This document shows, piece by piece, positions 51,632-61,328 of a DNA stretch of 64,000 nucleotides. The notes below the pieces were generated by a model. It made no database searches and was not told the DNA's origin. It saw only the letters and a program-made list of their open reading frames with translations. The position numbers were made by a program, and so were the translations under genes. The stretch spans positions 620,001 to 684,000 of the forward strand of contig JBGAFV010000001.1 of NCBI GenBank assembly GCA_044227095.1, given 5' to 3'. How positions within the stretch are numbered: position 1 is the first letter of the stretch; every line of letters starts with the position of its first letter. Origin of the DNA: JACMLD01 sp044227095 (GTDB lineage Bacteria; Bacteroidota; Bacteroidia; Chitinophagales; Chitinophagaceae).

Positions 51632-53053
51632 TTATAAATCAATGGTATTATCATTATCCCAGTTGGCCTTTACATTCAATTTACGTTTGATGGCAATTAC
51701 TTTTTCAGGCTGCCTGCGCTTTCCAAAAAACTCTCCGGCATCCCATATAAAATTGTTGTTCTCATCGTACAAAATACGCATCTCGTATTCGCCGGGCTTA
51801 AAGAGTTTTACTTTATAATCCCTGCTGGTAAGCCTTGCAGAATCTTTAACTGTGCCCGACTGCAAAATTTGCAATACAGGTTTTTTAGCAATGTCCAGAT
51901 TATTAAACCGTATAGTTACATTACCATAATCAGATTCCTTCATTGTCCTGAAGTTGAGCGTATCGGTTCTGGGAATTTTTCGTCCGGCAGAATCTTCTGC
52001 AAATTCTCTGTCTGCAATTAAATTAAAGGCAGTGTTTTCGGGCCATTTGTAGATGATTGTAATTTTTTTGTTACTGGTGTCTTTAATCAGCTTGTATTGT
52101 GTAATGGGTTTAAATGCTTCGTCTGTAAAAACTATTTTAGAAGAGTCGAATTTTTTTAAAGGATCATTAAACGTAAATACAAGATTGCCCAGCAAATCCT
52201 GTTGCCCGTTTTCGAGATTTACAGAAAATTTAAGGCGTTTGTCTTTTTCTTTGTCTTTATCTGGTTTGGCACCACCAATAGGTTTAGTGGTTTTAGCTAT
52301 CGGTTTTGAAGTATCTTTTTCTGCAAATGCATACATGGTTACTGGTGTGTTATTGGCACCAACAGTTACAGGTTTATCAGCAAATGCAAAAAGTTGTCTT
52401 TTGGAAATGTATTTTTTCTGGCCGCTTTCATCTTTTAGTGCATACAAATAGAAAATGCCGGAAGGCAGATGTCTAAAATGAAACTGGCCTGTGCTATCGA
52501 GTTTTGCAATATATCTCGGCTTCTCTTTAATAAGCGCTGAGTCATCTCCGTTACGGTGCAGCATTACAATAAGTGTACTGTCTGGCAAACCAGTTTCTGC
52601 AAGCAATACATTTCCTGTTAGGTCCAGGCTATCTATATAAGCGCCGGTAGAAAACACATAGGTAAAGTTCTTCAGTATATTTCCTTCGTTAATGTCCTTG
52701 ATGGCCCTTCCAAAATTATAAGCGTACGTTGTATTTTCTTCCAGCGTATCTTTTATCCTGATGGTAACCGTTTTTAGTTTTGATTCTATAATGGGCTCAT
52801 GCTTTGGAACGGGAGAAACAATAAGGTTATCGTGCACATTATCCAACTGCACAAATTCATTAAATGTAAACGTTACTTTTTTAGCATTAAAGTTCTCTGA
52901 TGAATCTTTTGGTGTAACCCCAACCAACAGTGGTGGCAAAGAATCTCTCGGGCCGCCGCTTGGAGCTATGGCATTGGCGCAGCCGCCGAAAGAAATTGTA
53001 AAAAAAACAATCACAGGCAAAATCAGTAATAATGCAGGTAATTTGCGGCTCAT
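51632..53053 (-). CDS. Lipoprotein with N-terminal Big_5-like Ig domain
   Basis: 473 residues. Signal ending SFGGC (Cys25), a lipobox, then the common Bacteroidota ANAIAPSGGPRDSLPP. First Ig-like domain about 45-135 (KKVTFTFNEFVQLDN..TTYAYNFGRAIKDINEGN), then a prealbumin-like region and a second similar domain near 300. Envelope protein, role unknown. TATGTTTG at 53068-53061 leaves only about 7 nt to the ATG, so the message may be nearly leaderless. Confidence 0.85.
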   Translation of the reverse strand: MSRKLPALLLILPVIVFFTISFGGCANAIAPSGGPRDSLPPLLVGVTPKDSSENFNAKKVTFTFNEFVQLDNVHDNLIVSPVPKHEPIIESKLKTVTIRIKDTLEENTTYAYNFGRAIKDINEGNILKNFTYVFSTGAYIDSLDLTGNVLLAETGLPDSTLIVMLHRNGDDSALIKEKPRYIAKLDSTGQFHFRHLPSGIFYLYALKDESGQKKYISKRQLFAFADKPVTVGANNTPVTMYAFAEKDTSKPIAKTTKPIGGAKPDKDKEKDKRLKFSVNLENGQQDLLGNLVFTFNDPLKKFDSSKIVFTDEAFKPITQYKLIKDTSNKKITIIYKWPENTAFNLIADREFAEDSAGRKIPRTDTLNFRTMKESDYGNVTIRFNNLDIAKKPVLQILQSGTVKDSARLTSRDYKVKLFKPGEYEMRILYDENNNFIWDAGEFFGKRRQPEKVIAIKRKLNVKANWDNDNTIDL

Positions 53054-53104
53054 AAAGTTGCAAACATAAGTTGTTTCGGTTATTAAGAAAGGTTAAAGCT
53101 GTTG

Positions 53105-56100
53105 TTATGCAACTGTTTCTTCCTCTTCTTCCGGTGGATGAAGTGTTACAGCAAGATGGTTGGCTTTTACAAAATTACACCAATCACAATCTTTTTTTCC
53201 GCAGCCTGTTTTAAATTCTTTTGCCTGAATTTTTTGCCAGGTATCTTTTATCTGATCAGTAACCTTTATTATATCAGTTTGATTGATTTCTACAATTTCG
53301 GTTTTATAAATATCATTTACCGGTTCAATAAAATCAAACTCTGTGCTTACTACCTGCCAGTCGTTGGTTTTATCGTTATCGAGCAAAATTTTATAAAACA
53401 CCGCCTGTCGCCAATAATCGCCACCGGCTGGTTCTTTATCGCCTGGCGACAATAATTTTTTCTTTGCATTCTCATACTTGCCGGTTTTATAATCTACCAC
53501 ATTTACAAGTTTGCCTGTAAACTCCAGTTTGTCCAGCTTGCCATTTATAGGTATGCCCTGTACAGTTACATTACGCACTGCTTTTTCGGCAATCACAACT
53601 TTGTTCCACCGGTTGATGTGGTAATTATAATAAGCGGGTAATATTTTCTCTCCGTAATCGGTTTTCAGTTTAAATGCTTCAGGTGTAAAAGCTTCCCGGT
53701 TGTTCTTCATGTGCCAGTTAAAATCATCTACCAGTTCCCGAGCCGGAGGAAAAACATTATTACGTTCACGCATTTTTACAAATAACCTTTCTAATGCCCA
53801 ATGCACTGCGCTACCAAACGCCATGCTTTCGCTCTTAGCAGCCGGCACTCTTATAAGGTTGGTATAATAAAACTTGAGCGGGCAATCTAAAAAATTATTA
53901 AGGTGCGTAACACTCATGGTGTACTTTTTCAGCAACTGGTTTATGTATTCATCTTCTACCAGTTGTATTTCGGGTCTTGCTTTTTCTTTAAACTGCAATA
54001 AAAGATAATCGGTCAGCAATTCGTCTGGTACTGTTTTATGCGCTACAGTTAAGCTACTATTTTCTATCAGCTCTGTAATAAATGTACTTTGAATCTGTTC
54101 TTTATCTTTATCATTCTTTACAGGATATGAAACATGCAAATGCGTTTTTACACGGGTAATGGCTACATAAAAAAGGCGCCTGCTTTCTTCAAGATTAGTA
54201 GCAGAGCGATGAATAGCCACCAGGTTATCGGGTAGTTTATAATTATACTTTGCATTATTGCCTGTAGTATCCCAAATGTTTTGTGTACAGCCAATAACAA
54301 AAACGTGGGCATATTCAGATCCTTTTGCTCCATGAGCTGTTACCATATTTACACCTTCATCGCTTGCGGTTAGTTTATACAACGGTATAGCAAGGTTGTT
54401 TTTGCGCATCAGCTCCATATTGGCCAGCCATTGTTCCAGTGTTAATTCGGGGTTGCGTTTAGTTTCTTCTTTTAAATGATTAAAGAATGCACTAAGCACC
54501 TGCATCAGCCATGGCTTTTCCGGGCTTTTCATAATAAAAGAAAGCACGCCTGCTTTTTGAATTAACCTTTCAAGCAATTGTTGAATGGTGCTGTTACCAG
54601 AAGCTTTCAACAAATCTTCCAGCATATCGCTTACTTCTTTTACAGATTGTCCGTTAGGCTGATTAAACAGATCCGCTTTGGGCGATGATGATTCTGCTAT
54701 TAACCTGCGCAAAGAAAAAACATCTTCCCTGCTGGCTCTGTTTTTTGCATATACCGTCATGCTAAGTTTTGCAATTTCTAATGTCGAAATAGAAAAGAAA
54801 TCGCTGTGCAGCAACTGAAATAAAATATCATCAGCACTATACGAAATGTATTTTTCCCTGCTAATCCAATTGAGTATATGCTGTATGTTCTGAATAAAGG
54901 GCAGATCAAGCAGGTTAACTTTTTTTCTTGTATTTACCGGAATTCCTTTTTCTTCCAGCATTGCAATAATGGGTTCTACCTGTGCATGATTGCGATAGAT
55001 AACTGCAATTTCTTTTCCGCTTATTCCCTGGTTAAGTAACGCTTCAATTTGTATGGCGATATCAATGGCTTCTTGTGCAGGATTAGCATATTCGGCAATT
55101 TGCGGATCAATATTTATACCTGCAAGATTTTGATTGGAAGCAATAAGCGGCTTATCATTTTCTGGCAATACGGTTCTTACTGTATTGTTTTTAATTAAAC
55201 GATGTGCAGCGGTAAGAACATTCTGAACAGAGCGGTAGTTATTGGTAAGATCAATCTTTGTGAGACTGTCTGCATATTTTTCTTCTACTTCAACAATGTT
55301 TTCTACGTTAGCATCCTGGAAAGAAAAAATACTCTGGTCGGCATCACCCACTACAAAAAGGTTGGGCACATCCCAATAGCCAGTAAGTTTTTGCAGCAGC
55401 AGGTTTTGCGAGCGGCTTGTATCCTGAAATTCATCAACCAAAAAATATAAAAAACGCTCCTGGTAATCCAGCAGAATATTTTTATTACGATCAAAAGCAT
55501 CCAGCACCCACAATATCATATCGTCAAAATTGTAGCGGCCCAGTTGTGCCATCATTTCATTATAGCGTGGAAAAAGGTTTACCGCAGCACGGAGCATTTC
55601 CATCCTGTCCGTTTCGTCTCCAATAGCTGCAGGTTTTGGATCACCGGCATTAAACTCTTTATATTTTTTTTTGTAAAAAAACCCTTCCGTGGTGGGTAAT
55701 TCTTTTATGTAAGCATCAATGCGCTCATTAAGATAAGCCGGCTGCCATGCTTCTTTTTTCATTAAGCTGTACAAAGATTTTAGCCGGTCTTTTTCATAAT
55801 ATACTTCTCCCCTGAACCTTTTTAGCGGGTTATCTTTTTCAATGCTGTCAATAAGCTTGTAGAACAAATCAATCTCTTCCAAATCTCCAATTGGCGCAAG
55901 GTTTAATTTGCCAAACCATGTAAGATTATCCTGTATTACTTCATTGCAAAAAGAATGAAAAGTATGAATGCGCACATTGTAAGCGGCACTGCCAATTATT
56001 TTCAGGAGGCGGTTGCGCATTTCTACGGCGCCGTTGTCTGTATAGGTTAAACAAAGTATGTTGTTTGGATTAGTATCTGTTTGCCGCAAAATATTGGCAA

Positions 56101-56254
56101 TGCGCAAAGCCAATATCTGTGTTTTGCCGGTGCCCGGACCAGCATTCACCATTACAGGGCCTTCAATTGTGTCTACTGCTTTCCGTTGCTGTTCGTTCAG
56201 TTTTTGGTATTCCGCGTTGAATTTTTCTGCTAGTTTATTTTTTGCATCCTGCAT
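53105..56254 (-). CDS. UvrD/AddA-type helicase-nuclease with Fe-S cysteines
   Basis: 1049 residues. SF1 motifs: GPGTGKTQILALRI near 37, VDEFQDTSRSQ near 280, GDADQSIFSFQ near 307, NNYRS near 340, AHGAKGSEYAHV near 645, VAITRVKTHLHV near 705. C-terminal PD-(D/E)XK nuclease with VVDYKTGKYE near 930. One cysteine in FLDCPLKFYY near 805 and three in CGKKDCDWC near 1025 match the Fe-S staple of AddB/Cas4 nucleases. Likely end resection or repair. No addB neighbour. TATCTTTG at 56266-56259 is 4 nt from the ATG. Confidence 0.87.
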   Translation of the reverse strand: MQDAKNKLAEKFNAEYQKLNEQQRKAVDTIEGPVMVNAGPGTGKTQILALRIANILRQTDTNPNNILCLTYTDNGAVEMRNRLLKIIGSAAYNVRIHTFHSFCNEVIQDNLTWFGKLNLAPIGDLEEIDLFYKLIDSIEKDNPLKRFRGEVYYEKDRLKSLYSLMKKEAWQPAYLNERIDAYIKELPTTEGFFYKKKYKEFNAGDPKPAAIGDETDRMEMLRAAVNLFPRYNEMMAQLGRYNFDDMILWVLDAFDRNKNILLDYQERFLYFLVDEFQDTSRSQNLLLQKLTGYWDVPNLFVVGDADQSIFSFQDANVENIVEVEEKYADSLTKIDLTNNYRSVQNVLTAAHRLIKNNTVRTVLPENDKPLIASNQNLAGINIDPQIAEYANPAQEAIDIAIQIEALLNQGISGKEIAVIYRNHAQVEPIIAMLEEKGIPVNTRKKVNLLDLPFIQNIQHILNWISREKYISYSADDILFQLLHSDFFSISTLEIAKLSMTVYAKNRASREDVFSLRRLIAESSSPKADLFNQPNGQSVKEVSDMLEDLLKASGNSTIQQLLERLIQKAGVLSFIMKSPEKPWLMQVLSAFFNHLKEETKRNPELTLEQWLANMELMRKNNLAIPLYKLTASDEGVNMVTAHGAKGSEYAHVFVIGCTQNIWDTTGNNAKYNYKLPDNLVAIHRSATNLEESRRLFYVAITRVKTHLHVSYPVKNDKDKEQIQSTFITELIENSSLTVAHKTVPDELLTDYLLLQFKEKARPEIQLVEDEYINQLLKKYTMSVTHLNNFLDCPLKFYYTNLIRVPAAKSESMAFGSAVHWALERLFVKMRERNNVFPPARELVDDFNWHMKNNREAFTPEAFKLKTDYGEKILPAYYNYHINRWNKVVIAEKAVRNVTVQGIPINGKLDKLEFTGKLVNVVDYKTGKYENAKKKLLSPGDKEPAGGDYWRQAVFYKILLDNDKTNDWQVVSTEFDFIEPVNDIYKTEIVEINQTDIIKVTDQIKDTWQKIQAKEFKTGCGKKDCDWCNFVKANHLAVTLHPPEEEEETVA

Positions 56255-56443
56255 ACTTCAAAGATAGGGATTCACTTAGATCAACCTTTTCTGTCTTGTA
56301 AGTGGAAACATTGACACGTTGATAATTAATAACTTGGATGCCTGAAAAAAAATACTGCCGGAAAAAGGAAACCTTCCTCATTTGGGAATAAAATTGAAAC
56401 TTCTGCGTTATATGTATATACGTAAAGAAGAAAATCCAGTTTT

Positions 56444-57805
56444 ATGAAAAATCGCTCTGCGTTTAAGATCTTCATCTTAGAAGACGATGTTTGGTATGGC
56501 TCCATGCTACAGCATTATCTCTCTCTCAACCCGGATTATGAAGTGAGGCGTTTTGAAAACTCCGCTACTTTTTTTGGATCACTTCACGAAAACCCGCAGG
56601 TGGTTACACTCGATTATTCCCTTCCTGATTGCGATGGTGGCGAAGCCCTCAAAAAAATTAAAGAAAACAACAGCAATACCCAGGTTATTATTATATCCGG
56701 ACAGGAAGATGTTGCTACCGCCATCAACTTGTTGAAGAACGGCGCATTCGATTATATTGTAAAAGACGATGACACAAAAGATCGTTTGTGGAACAGCATT
56801 CAGCATTTGCATGAAATAGCAGGATTGAAACAGGAAGTAGAACAACTAAGAACAGAAGTAGGCCGCAAATACGATTTTTCCAAAACAATGATTGGAAACA
56901 GTGAGCCGATGCAGAAAGTTTTTAGCATGATTGAAAAAGCGGTGCAAACAAATATTAGCGTATCTATTTATGGCGAAACAGGTTCTGGTAAAGAAATGGT
57001 GGCGAAAGCCATTCATTATAATTCTGAAAGAAGAAAGAAACCATTTGTTGCTGTAAACGTAACAGCTATTCCAAAAGATTTAATAGAGAGTGAATTGTTT
57101 GGCCATGAAAAAGGGGCATTTACCGGGGCAGTTACCCGTCGTATAGGAAAATTTGAAGAAGCTGATGGCGGTACACTTTTTCTTGATGAGATTGGAGAAA
57201 TGGACATAAACCTGCAAACAAAACTTTTGCGTGTATTGCAGGAAAAAGAAATTACACGTGTGGGAGATAACCAGGTAATACCAGTAAATGCTCGCATCAT
57301 TACGGCCACACACAAAAATTTGCTTGAATCTGTACAGGCAAAAACATTCCGCGAAGATTTGTATTATCGTCTTTATGGTTTGCCTATCAATCTTCCATCA
57401 TTAAGAGAACGTAGCAGCGATATACTGATGCTTTCCAAACATTTTATAGAATTGTTCTGCACGGAAAATAAAACAGAGAAAAAAACATTGTCTTCTGAAG
57501 CACAGCAAAAATTAATGCATTATCGTTTTCCCGGTAATGTGCGTGAACTTAAATCTGTAATTGACCTTGCCGTGGTTATGAGCGATGGTCCAGTTATTGA
57601 AGCAGAAAATATTATAATAAATACAGCAGCTAACGTTACAGATATTTTCGCCAATGGTAAAACACTTCGTGAACATACCAACTTTATCATTCAGCATTAC
57701 CTTAATAAAAACAAAGGAGATGTATTGCTGGTGGCAAAGCTGCTAGATATTGGCAAGTCTACTATTTACAGAATGATACAAAGCAAAGAGCTTGTAGTTA
57801 GTTAA
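56444..57805 (+). CDS. Sigma-54-dependent response regulator (NtrC type)
   Basis: 453 residues. Receiver domain 1-125 with phospho-acceptor Asp57 (VVTLDYSLPDC). AAA+ domain about 145-380 with Walker A GETGSGKE, the sigma-54-contacting GAFTGA, and LFLDEIGEM. Fis-type helix-turn-helix at the end (VAKLLDIGKSTIYRMIQ). Opens sigma-54 promoters when phosphorylated; 36354 is a candidate target. The hybrid kinase follows 57 nt later, probably the partner. Confidence 0.95.
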   Translation: MKNRSAFKIFILEDDVWYGSMLQHYLSLNPDYEVRRFENSATFFGSLHENPQVVTLDYSLPDCDGGEALKKIKENNSNTQVIIISGQEDVATAINLLKNGAFDYIVKDDDTKDRLWNSIQHLHEIAGLKQEVEQLRTEVGRKYDFSKTMIGNSEPMQKVFSMIEKAVQTNISVSIYGETGSGKEMVAKAIHYNSERRKKPFVAVNVTAIPKDLIESELFGHEKGAFTGAVTRRIGKFEEADGGTLFLDEIGEMDINLQTKLLRVLQEKEITRVGDNQVIPVNARIITATHKNLLESVQAKTFREDLYYRLYGLPINLPSLRERSSDILMLSKHFIELFCTENKTEKKTLSSEAQQKLMHYRFPGNVRELKSVIDLAVVMSDGPVIEAENIIINTAANVTDIFANGKTLREHTNFIIQHYLNKNKGDVLLVAKLLDIGKSTIYRMIQSKELVVS

Positions 57806-57862
57806 AAATATACTTCACAGAAGAAATACAGCTATACAAAGTAATGTTTATAAAACAGTGCA

Positions 57863-60211
57863 ATGACAACTGATCACGAATTTCAATTATTGCAACGGGA
57901 TTTCTATGAAGAGATCCTGAATTTTATTCCTTCAGACATTGCTGTATTGGATACGGAAGGCCGTTATCTTTTTCTTAATCCTGTTGCAGTAAGTGATCCG
58001 GAAATGCGCAGTTGGATGATTGGAAAAAATGATGAAGAATTTTTTGCACGCCGGGGAAAAGATATATCACTGGCAGCACGCAGAAAAGCTTTGTTCGATC
58101 AATTAATGCAAACAAAGCAACAGGTAGAGTGGGAAGAACAAATGACTACAAAAAACGGTGATCAGGAAATACTGCTGAGAAAATTATTTCCTGTAACGGA
58201 TGAAAGCGGCGCTATAAAAATGGTAATTGGTTATGGCATTAATATAACCGAAAGAAAAAAAATTGAAGAACAGGTATTGCGCAGCGAAAAACGATACCGC
58301 GATTTGTTTAACTATAGCCAGGCACTTATCTGCACACATGAACTCAATGGCAGAATACTTACTACCAATCCCGCCATACAACATGCTTTGCAATACACAG
58401 AACAGGAAATGACGGGCAGGAGTATTAAAGATTTTATTCCGCTGCAACAGCAGGATCTTTTTGCAACAAACTATCTTGATGTAATTAACAGAAATGGCCG
58501 TTCACAAGGCGTGTTTAGTGTTATCAACAAATCCGGAAAAAAAATTTACCTGCTTTACCAGAATTATAAAGTGGAAGAACCAGGCGTAGAACCTTATATC
58601 ATTGGTTTTTCTCAGGACATTACACAACGCATATTGGCAGAGCAGGAACTGATGCAGGCAAAAAAAGCAACAGAAGATTCTGCCGCAGCAAAAAAAGCCT
58701 TCCTTGCAAATATGAGCCACGAAATTCGTACACCCATGAATGGTATATTGGGTGTGGCTGCATTAATGGCAAAAACAGGGCTCGATAAAGAGCAGAAAAA
58801 CTATCTTAATATTATACAAGATTCGGCCAATAACCTGCTGGCTATTGTAAATGATATTCTTGACCTTGAAAAAATAGAAGCTGGCAAAATGCAGTTGGAA
58901 GAAATTCCTTTCAATATTTCAGATAAAATAGGTTCAATTATTCGTTCATTTGGCTATAAAGCTGAAGAGAAAGGCATTATTCTCTTTCAAAAAAATCAGT
59001 TGCCAAAAGATTTGTATGTAGAGGGAGATGCACACAGGCTTGCACAAATTCTGAATAATTTTTTAAGCAATGCTATCAAGTTTACAGAGAAAGGCCGCAT
59101 TACACTGGGCACTCATCTTAAGTTTGATAAAGAAGACTGGATGGCAATTGAGTTTATTGTAGAAGATACGGGCATTGGTATTCCGGACGATAAATTGAAA
59201 AGCATTTTTACACCTTACCAGCAGGTAAGTGCTACCACAAGCAGAAAGTATGGTGGCACGGGCCTGGGTCTTTCCATTTGCAAAAATCTTATAGAACTGC
59301 AGGGTGGCGAATTGTGGATGCAAAGCATCATAAATGAAGGCACTACTTTCAGGTTTATTCTTCCTTATAAAAAACATGCAGCAGTGCCGGAAGAAAACAC
59401 TCCCGCAGGAACAATCAATTATGCTTCGCTGGGCAAATGCCGTGTTTTACTGGCAGAAGATGTAGAGCTTAACCAGTTCCTCGCAAAACATATTATGCAG
59501 GGATGGGGCTTTGAGATATTTATTGCAGATAACGGGCAAAAAGCCATTGACGCACTTAAAGAAAATAATTTCGATTTAATATTGATGGACATACAAATGC
59601 CTGAGATGGATGGCATTACTGCAACAAAGCAAATAAGGCTATTGCCCGATGCACAGAAAGCGGCTATACCTATTATTGCACTTACAGCAAATGCATTAAA
59701 AGGCGATAGTGATACCTATCTTGAAGCCGGTATGAATGATTATCTTTCCAAACCATTTACCGAGGAAAGTCTTTTTAATGTCATCAAAAAAAACCTGGAA
59801 GGAAAAGTGATAGAAAACAATAACGATAATTCACCCGTAAGTCCGCAACAAACAGGAGAAAACAAACCAGCTTCCCTGTATGACCTTTCTATGGTAAGAT
59901 CTGTATCTGGTGGCGATGAAGGATTTATTAATAAGATGGTGCAATTGTTTATTGAAACTGTTCCTCCCGGCGTGAAAGATTTAAAAGAAGCACATGACCA
60001 ACAGGAATGGCAGCGCATGGGTAAAATTGCGCATAAATTAAAATCAACTGTAGATTCAATGGGCATTGTTTCATTAAAAGATGATATACGGCTGATTGAA
60101 CACAATGGCAAACATGAAAAAGATACCAGCACTCTTCTGCCTTATATAAATCGTGTAACTACGATCATTAATGATTGCATCCTTCAATTAAAAGCCGATT
60201 TTTCTCTCTAA
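57863..60211 (+). CDS. Hybrid histidine kinase (PAS-PAS-HisKA-HATPase-REC-HPt)
   Basis: 782 residues. Two PAS domains (about 10-135 and 140-265), coiled linker, HisKA with FLANMSHEIRTPMNGILG (His near 287), HATPase with GGTGLGLSICKNL near 472, receiver at about 525-650 (LILMDIQMPEMDG) and an HPt domain (IAHKLKSTVDSMG near 720). No membrane helix or signal, so cytoplasmic sensing through PAS. The HPt can pass phosphate to the NtrC-type regulator or to the lone receiver downstream. Confidence 0.94.
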   Translation: MTTDHEFQLLQRDFYEEILNFIPSDIAVLDTEGRYLFLNPVAVSDPEMRSWMIGKNDEEFFARRGKDISLAARRKALFDQLMQTKQQVEWEEQMTTKNGDQEILLRKLFPVTDESGAIKMVIGYGINITERKKIEEQVLRSEKRYRDLFNYSQALICTHELNGRILTTNPAIQHALQYTEQEMTGRSIKDFIPLQQQDLFATNYLDVINRNGRSQGVFSVINKSGKKIYLLYQNYKVEEPGVEPYIIGFSQDITQRILAEQELMQAKKATEDSAAAKKAFLANMSHEIRTPMNGILGVAALMAKTGLDKEQKNYLNIIQDSANNLLAIVNDILDLEKIEAGKMQLEEIPFNISDKIGSIIRSFGYKAEEKGIILFQKNQLPKDLYVEGDAHRLAQILNNFLSNAIKFTEKGRITLGTHLKFDKEDWMAIEFIVEDTGIGIPDDKLKSIFTPYQQVSATTSRKYGGTGLGLSICKNLIELQGGELWMQSIINEGTTFRFILPYKKHAAVPEENTPAGTINYASLGKCRVLLAEDVELNQFLAKHIMQGWGFEIFIADNGQKAIDALKENNFDLILMDIQMPEMDGITATKQIRLLPDAQKAAIPIIALTANALKGDSDTYLEAGMNDYLSKPFTEESLFNVIKKNLEGKVIENNNDNSPVSPQQTGENKPASLYDLSMVRSVSGGDEGFINKMVQLFIETVPPGVKDLKEAHDQQEWQRMGKIAHKLKSTVDSMGIVSLKDDIRLIEHNGKHEKDTSTLLPYINRVTTIINDCILQLKADFSL

Positions 60212-60353
60212 ACTTCCCGTACCCGATGGAAAATTCCGGTTTTGGGAAGCGCCATTTTGTTTCCTTTTTTATTTTGGTTTGATTTCCAGCGCTTTGCTTT
60301 AAAACTTCGTTTGGCAGTATTGTTGAATCATCAACAGCACAAGACGAACAAAT

Positions 60354-60758
60354 ATGCAAAAAGCCCAGCCAAAGATTTTTATAGTAGAGGATAATCCCGT
60401 TTACCAAACGCTTGTATTAAAGCAACTGGAAAACATCAGCCAGGACATTCATATTTTCAGCACCGGCGAAAATTTTCTCGCAGAACTGGATCGTTGCCCG
60501 GATCTTATTATTCTTGATTACAATCTTGATGGGCTTATTAATGGATATGATGTATTGAAACAATTAAAGAAAACCACTTCAACTTCTCCCGTTATATTTT
60601 TTTCAAGCAATGCAGAAGTAGCCGTAACCTCATCTATACTCAAGCTTGGTGTTGTAGAATATATTGAAAAAACCATTTTTACATTGCCACGCCTTAAAAA
60701 CACCATTACCCGTGTGTTGGAAAGTTCTATGGGTGTGGCATTTGCGCAAGCTTCGTAA
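60354..60758 (+). CDS. Single-domain response regulator
   Basis: 134 residues, receiver only: acidic pocket VEDN near 11, phospho-acceptor Asp55 (LIILDYNLDG), Ser/Thr and Lys positions in FFSSN and EKTIF. No output domain, so it may be a phosphate relay or sink for the hybrid kinase. A TGGCAG-N5-TTGAA sequence at 60312-60327 resembles a sigma-54 promoter but lacks the -12 GC. Confidence 0.88.
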   Translation: MQKAQPKIFIVEDNPVYQTLVLKQLENISQDIHIFSTGENFLAELDRCPDLIILDYNLDGLINGYDVLKQLKKTTSTSPVIFFSSNAEVAVTSSILKLGVVEYIEKTIFTLPRLKNTITRVLESSMGVAFAQAS

Positions 60759-60830
60759 ATACAAACAAAAGCCCTTTCTGCCCGAACCTTTGTGCATGCC
60801 AACTGTTTGAACTAATAAAATTGTTAGTCC

Positions 60831-61325
60831 ATGGCGGTTTATTGTATAAAAGCAGTTCAAAAAATTCCTGCCAGTAAAGAAGATGTATGGGCGTTTTTTT
60901 CAAACCCGGCCAATCTAAAAAATATCACTCCACCCAGCCTTAATTTCAAGGTTATTTCTACTAACAGCAGCAACAGTATTTATGCAGGGCAGATTATAGA
61001 ATACAAAGTAAATCCTATTGCAGGCATACCAGTTTACTGGATGACAGAGATTACCCATGTAAAAGAAAACAATTATTTTGTAGATGAGCAACGCAAAGGT
61101 CCATACAGTTTATGGCATCATCAGCATCATTTTTCAGCAATAGAAGGCGGGGTAATAATGACGGATATTGTTCACTACAGAAATCCTTTTTGGTTATTGG
61201 GCGATATTGCCAACACGTTATTTGTGCGCAAAAAACTCAGGCAGATTTTTAATTTCAGGTATAATAAAACAGGAGAAGTTTTTGGATTCTTTCCCGGAGA
61301 AAAACAAGTACTGGAATTTAATTAA
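60831..61325 (+). CDS. SRPBCC-family ligand-binding protein
   Basis: 164 residues with START/Bet v 1-like helix-grip pattern: AVQKIPASKEDVWAFFSNPANLKNITPPSLNF at the start and MTDIVHYRNPFWLLGDIANTLF late. Resembles SRPBCC proteins often linked to NAD-dependent epimerases. Ligand unknown. Confidence 0.83.
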   Translation: MAVYCIKAVQKIPASKEDVWAFFSNPANLKNITPPSLNFKVISTNSSNSIYAGQIIEYKVNPIAGIPVYWMTEITHVKENNYFVDEQRKGPYSLWHHQHHFSAIEGGVIMTDIVHYRNPFWLLGDIANTLFVRKKLRQIFNFRYNKTGEVFGFFPGEKQVLEFN

Positions 61326-61328
61326 TAA

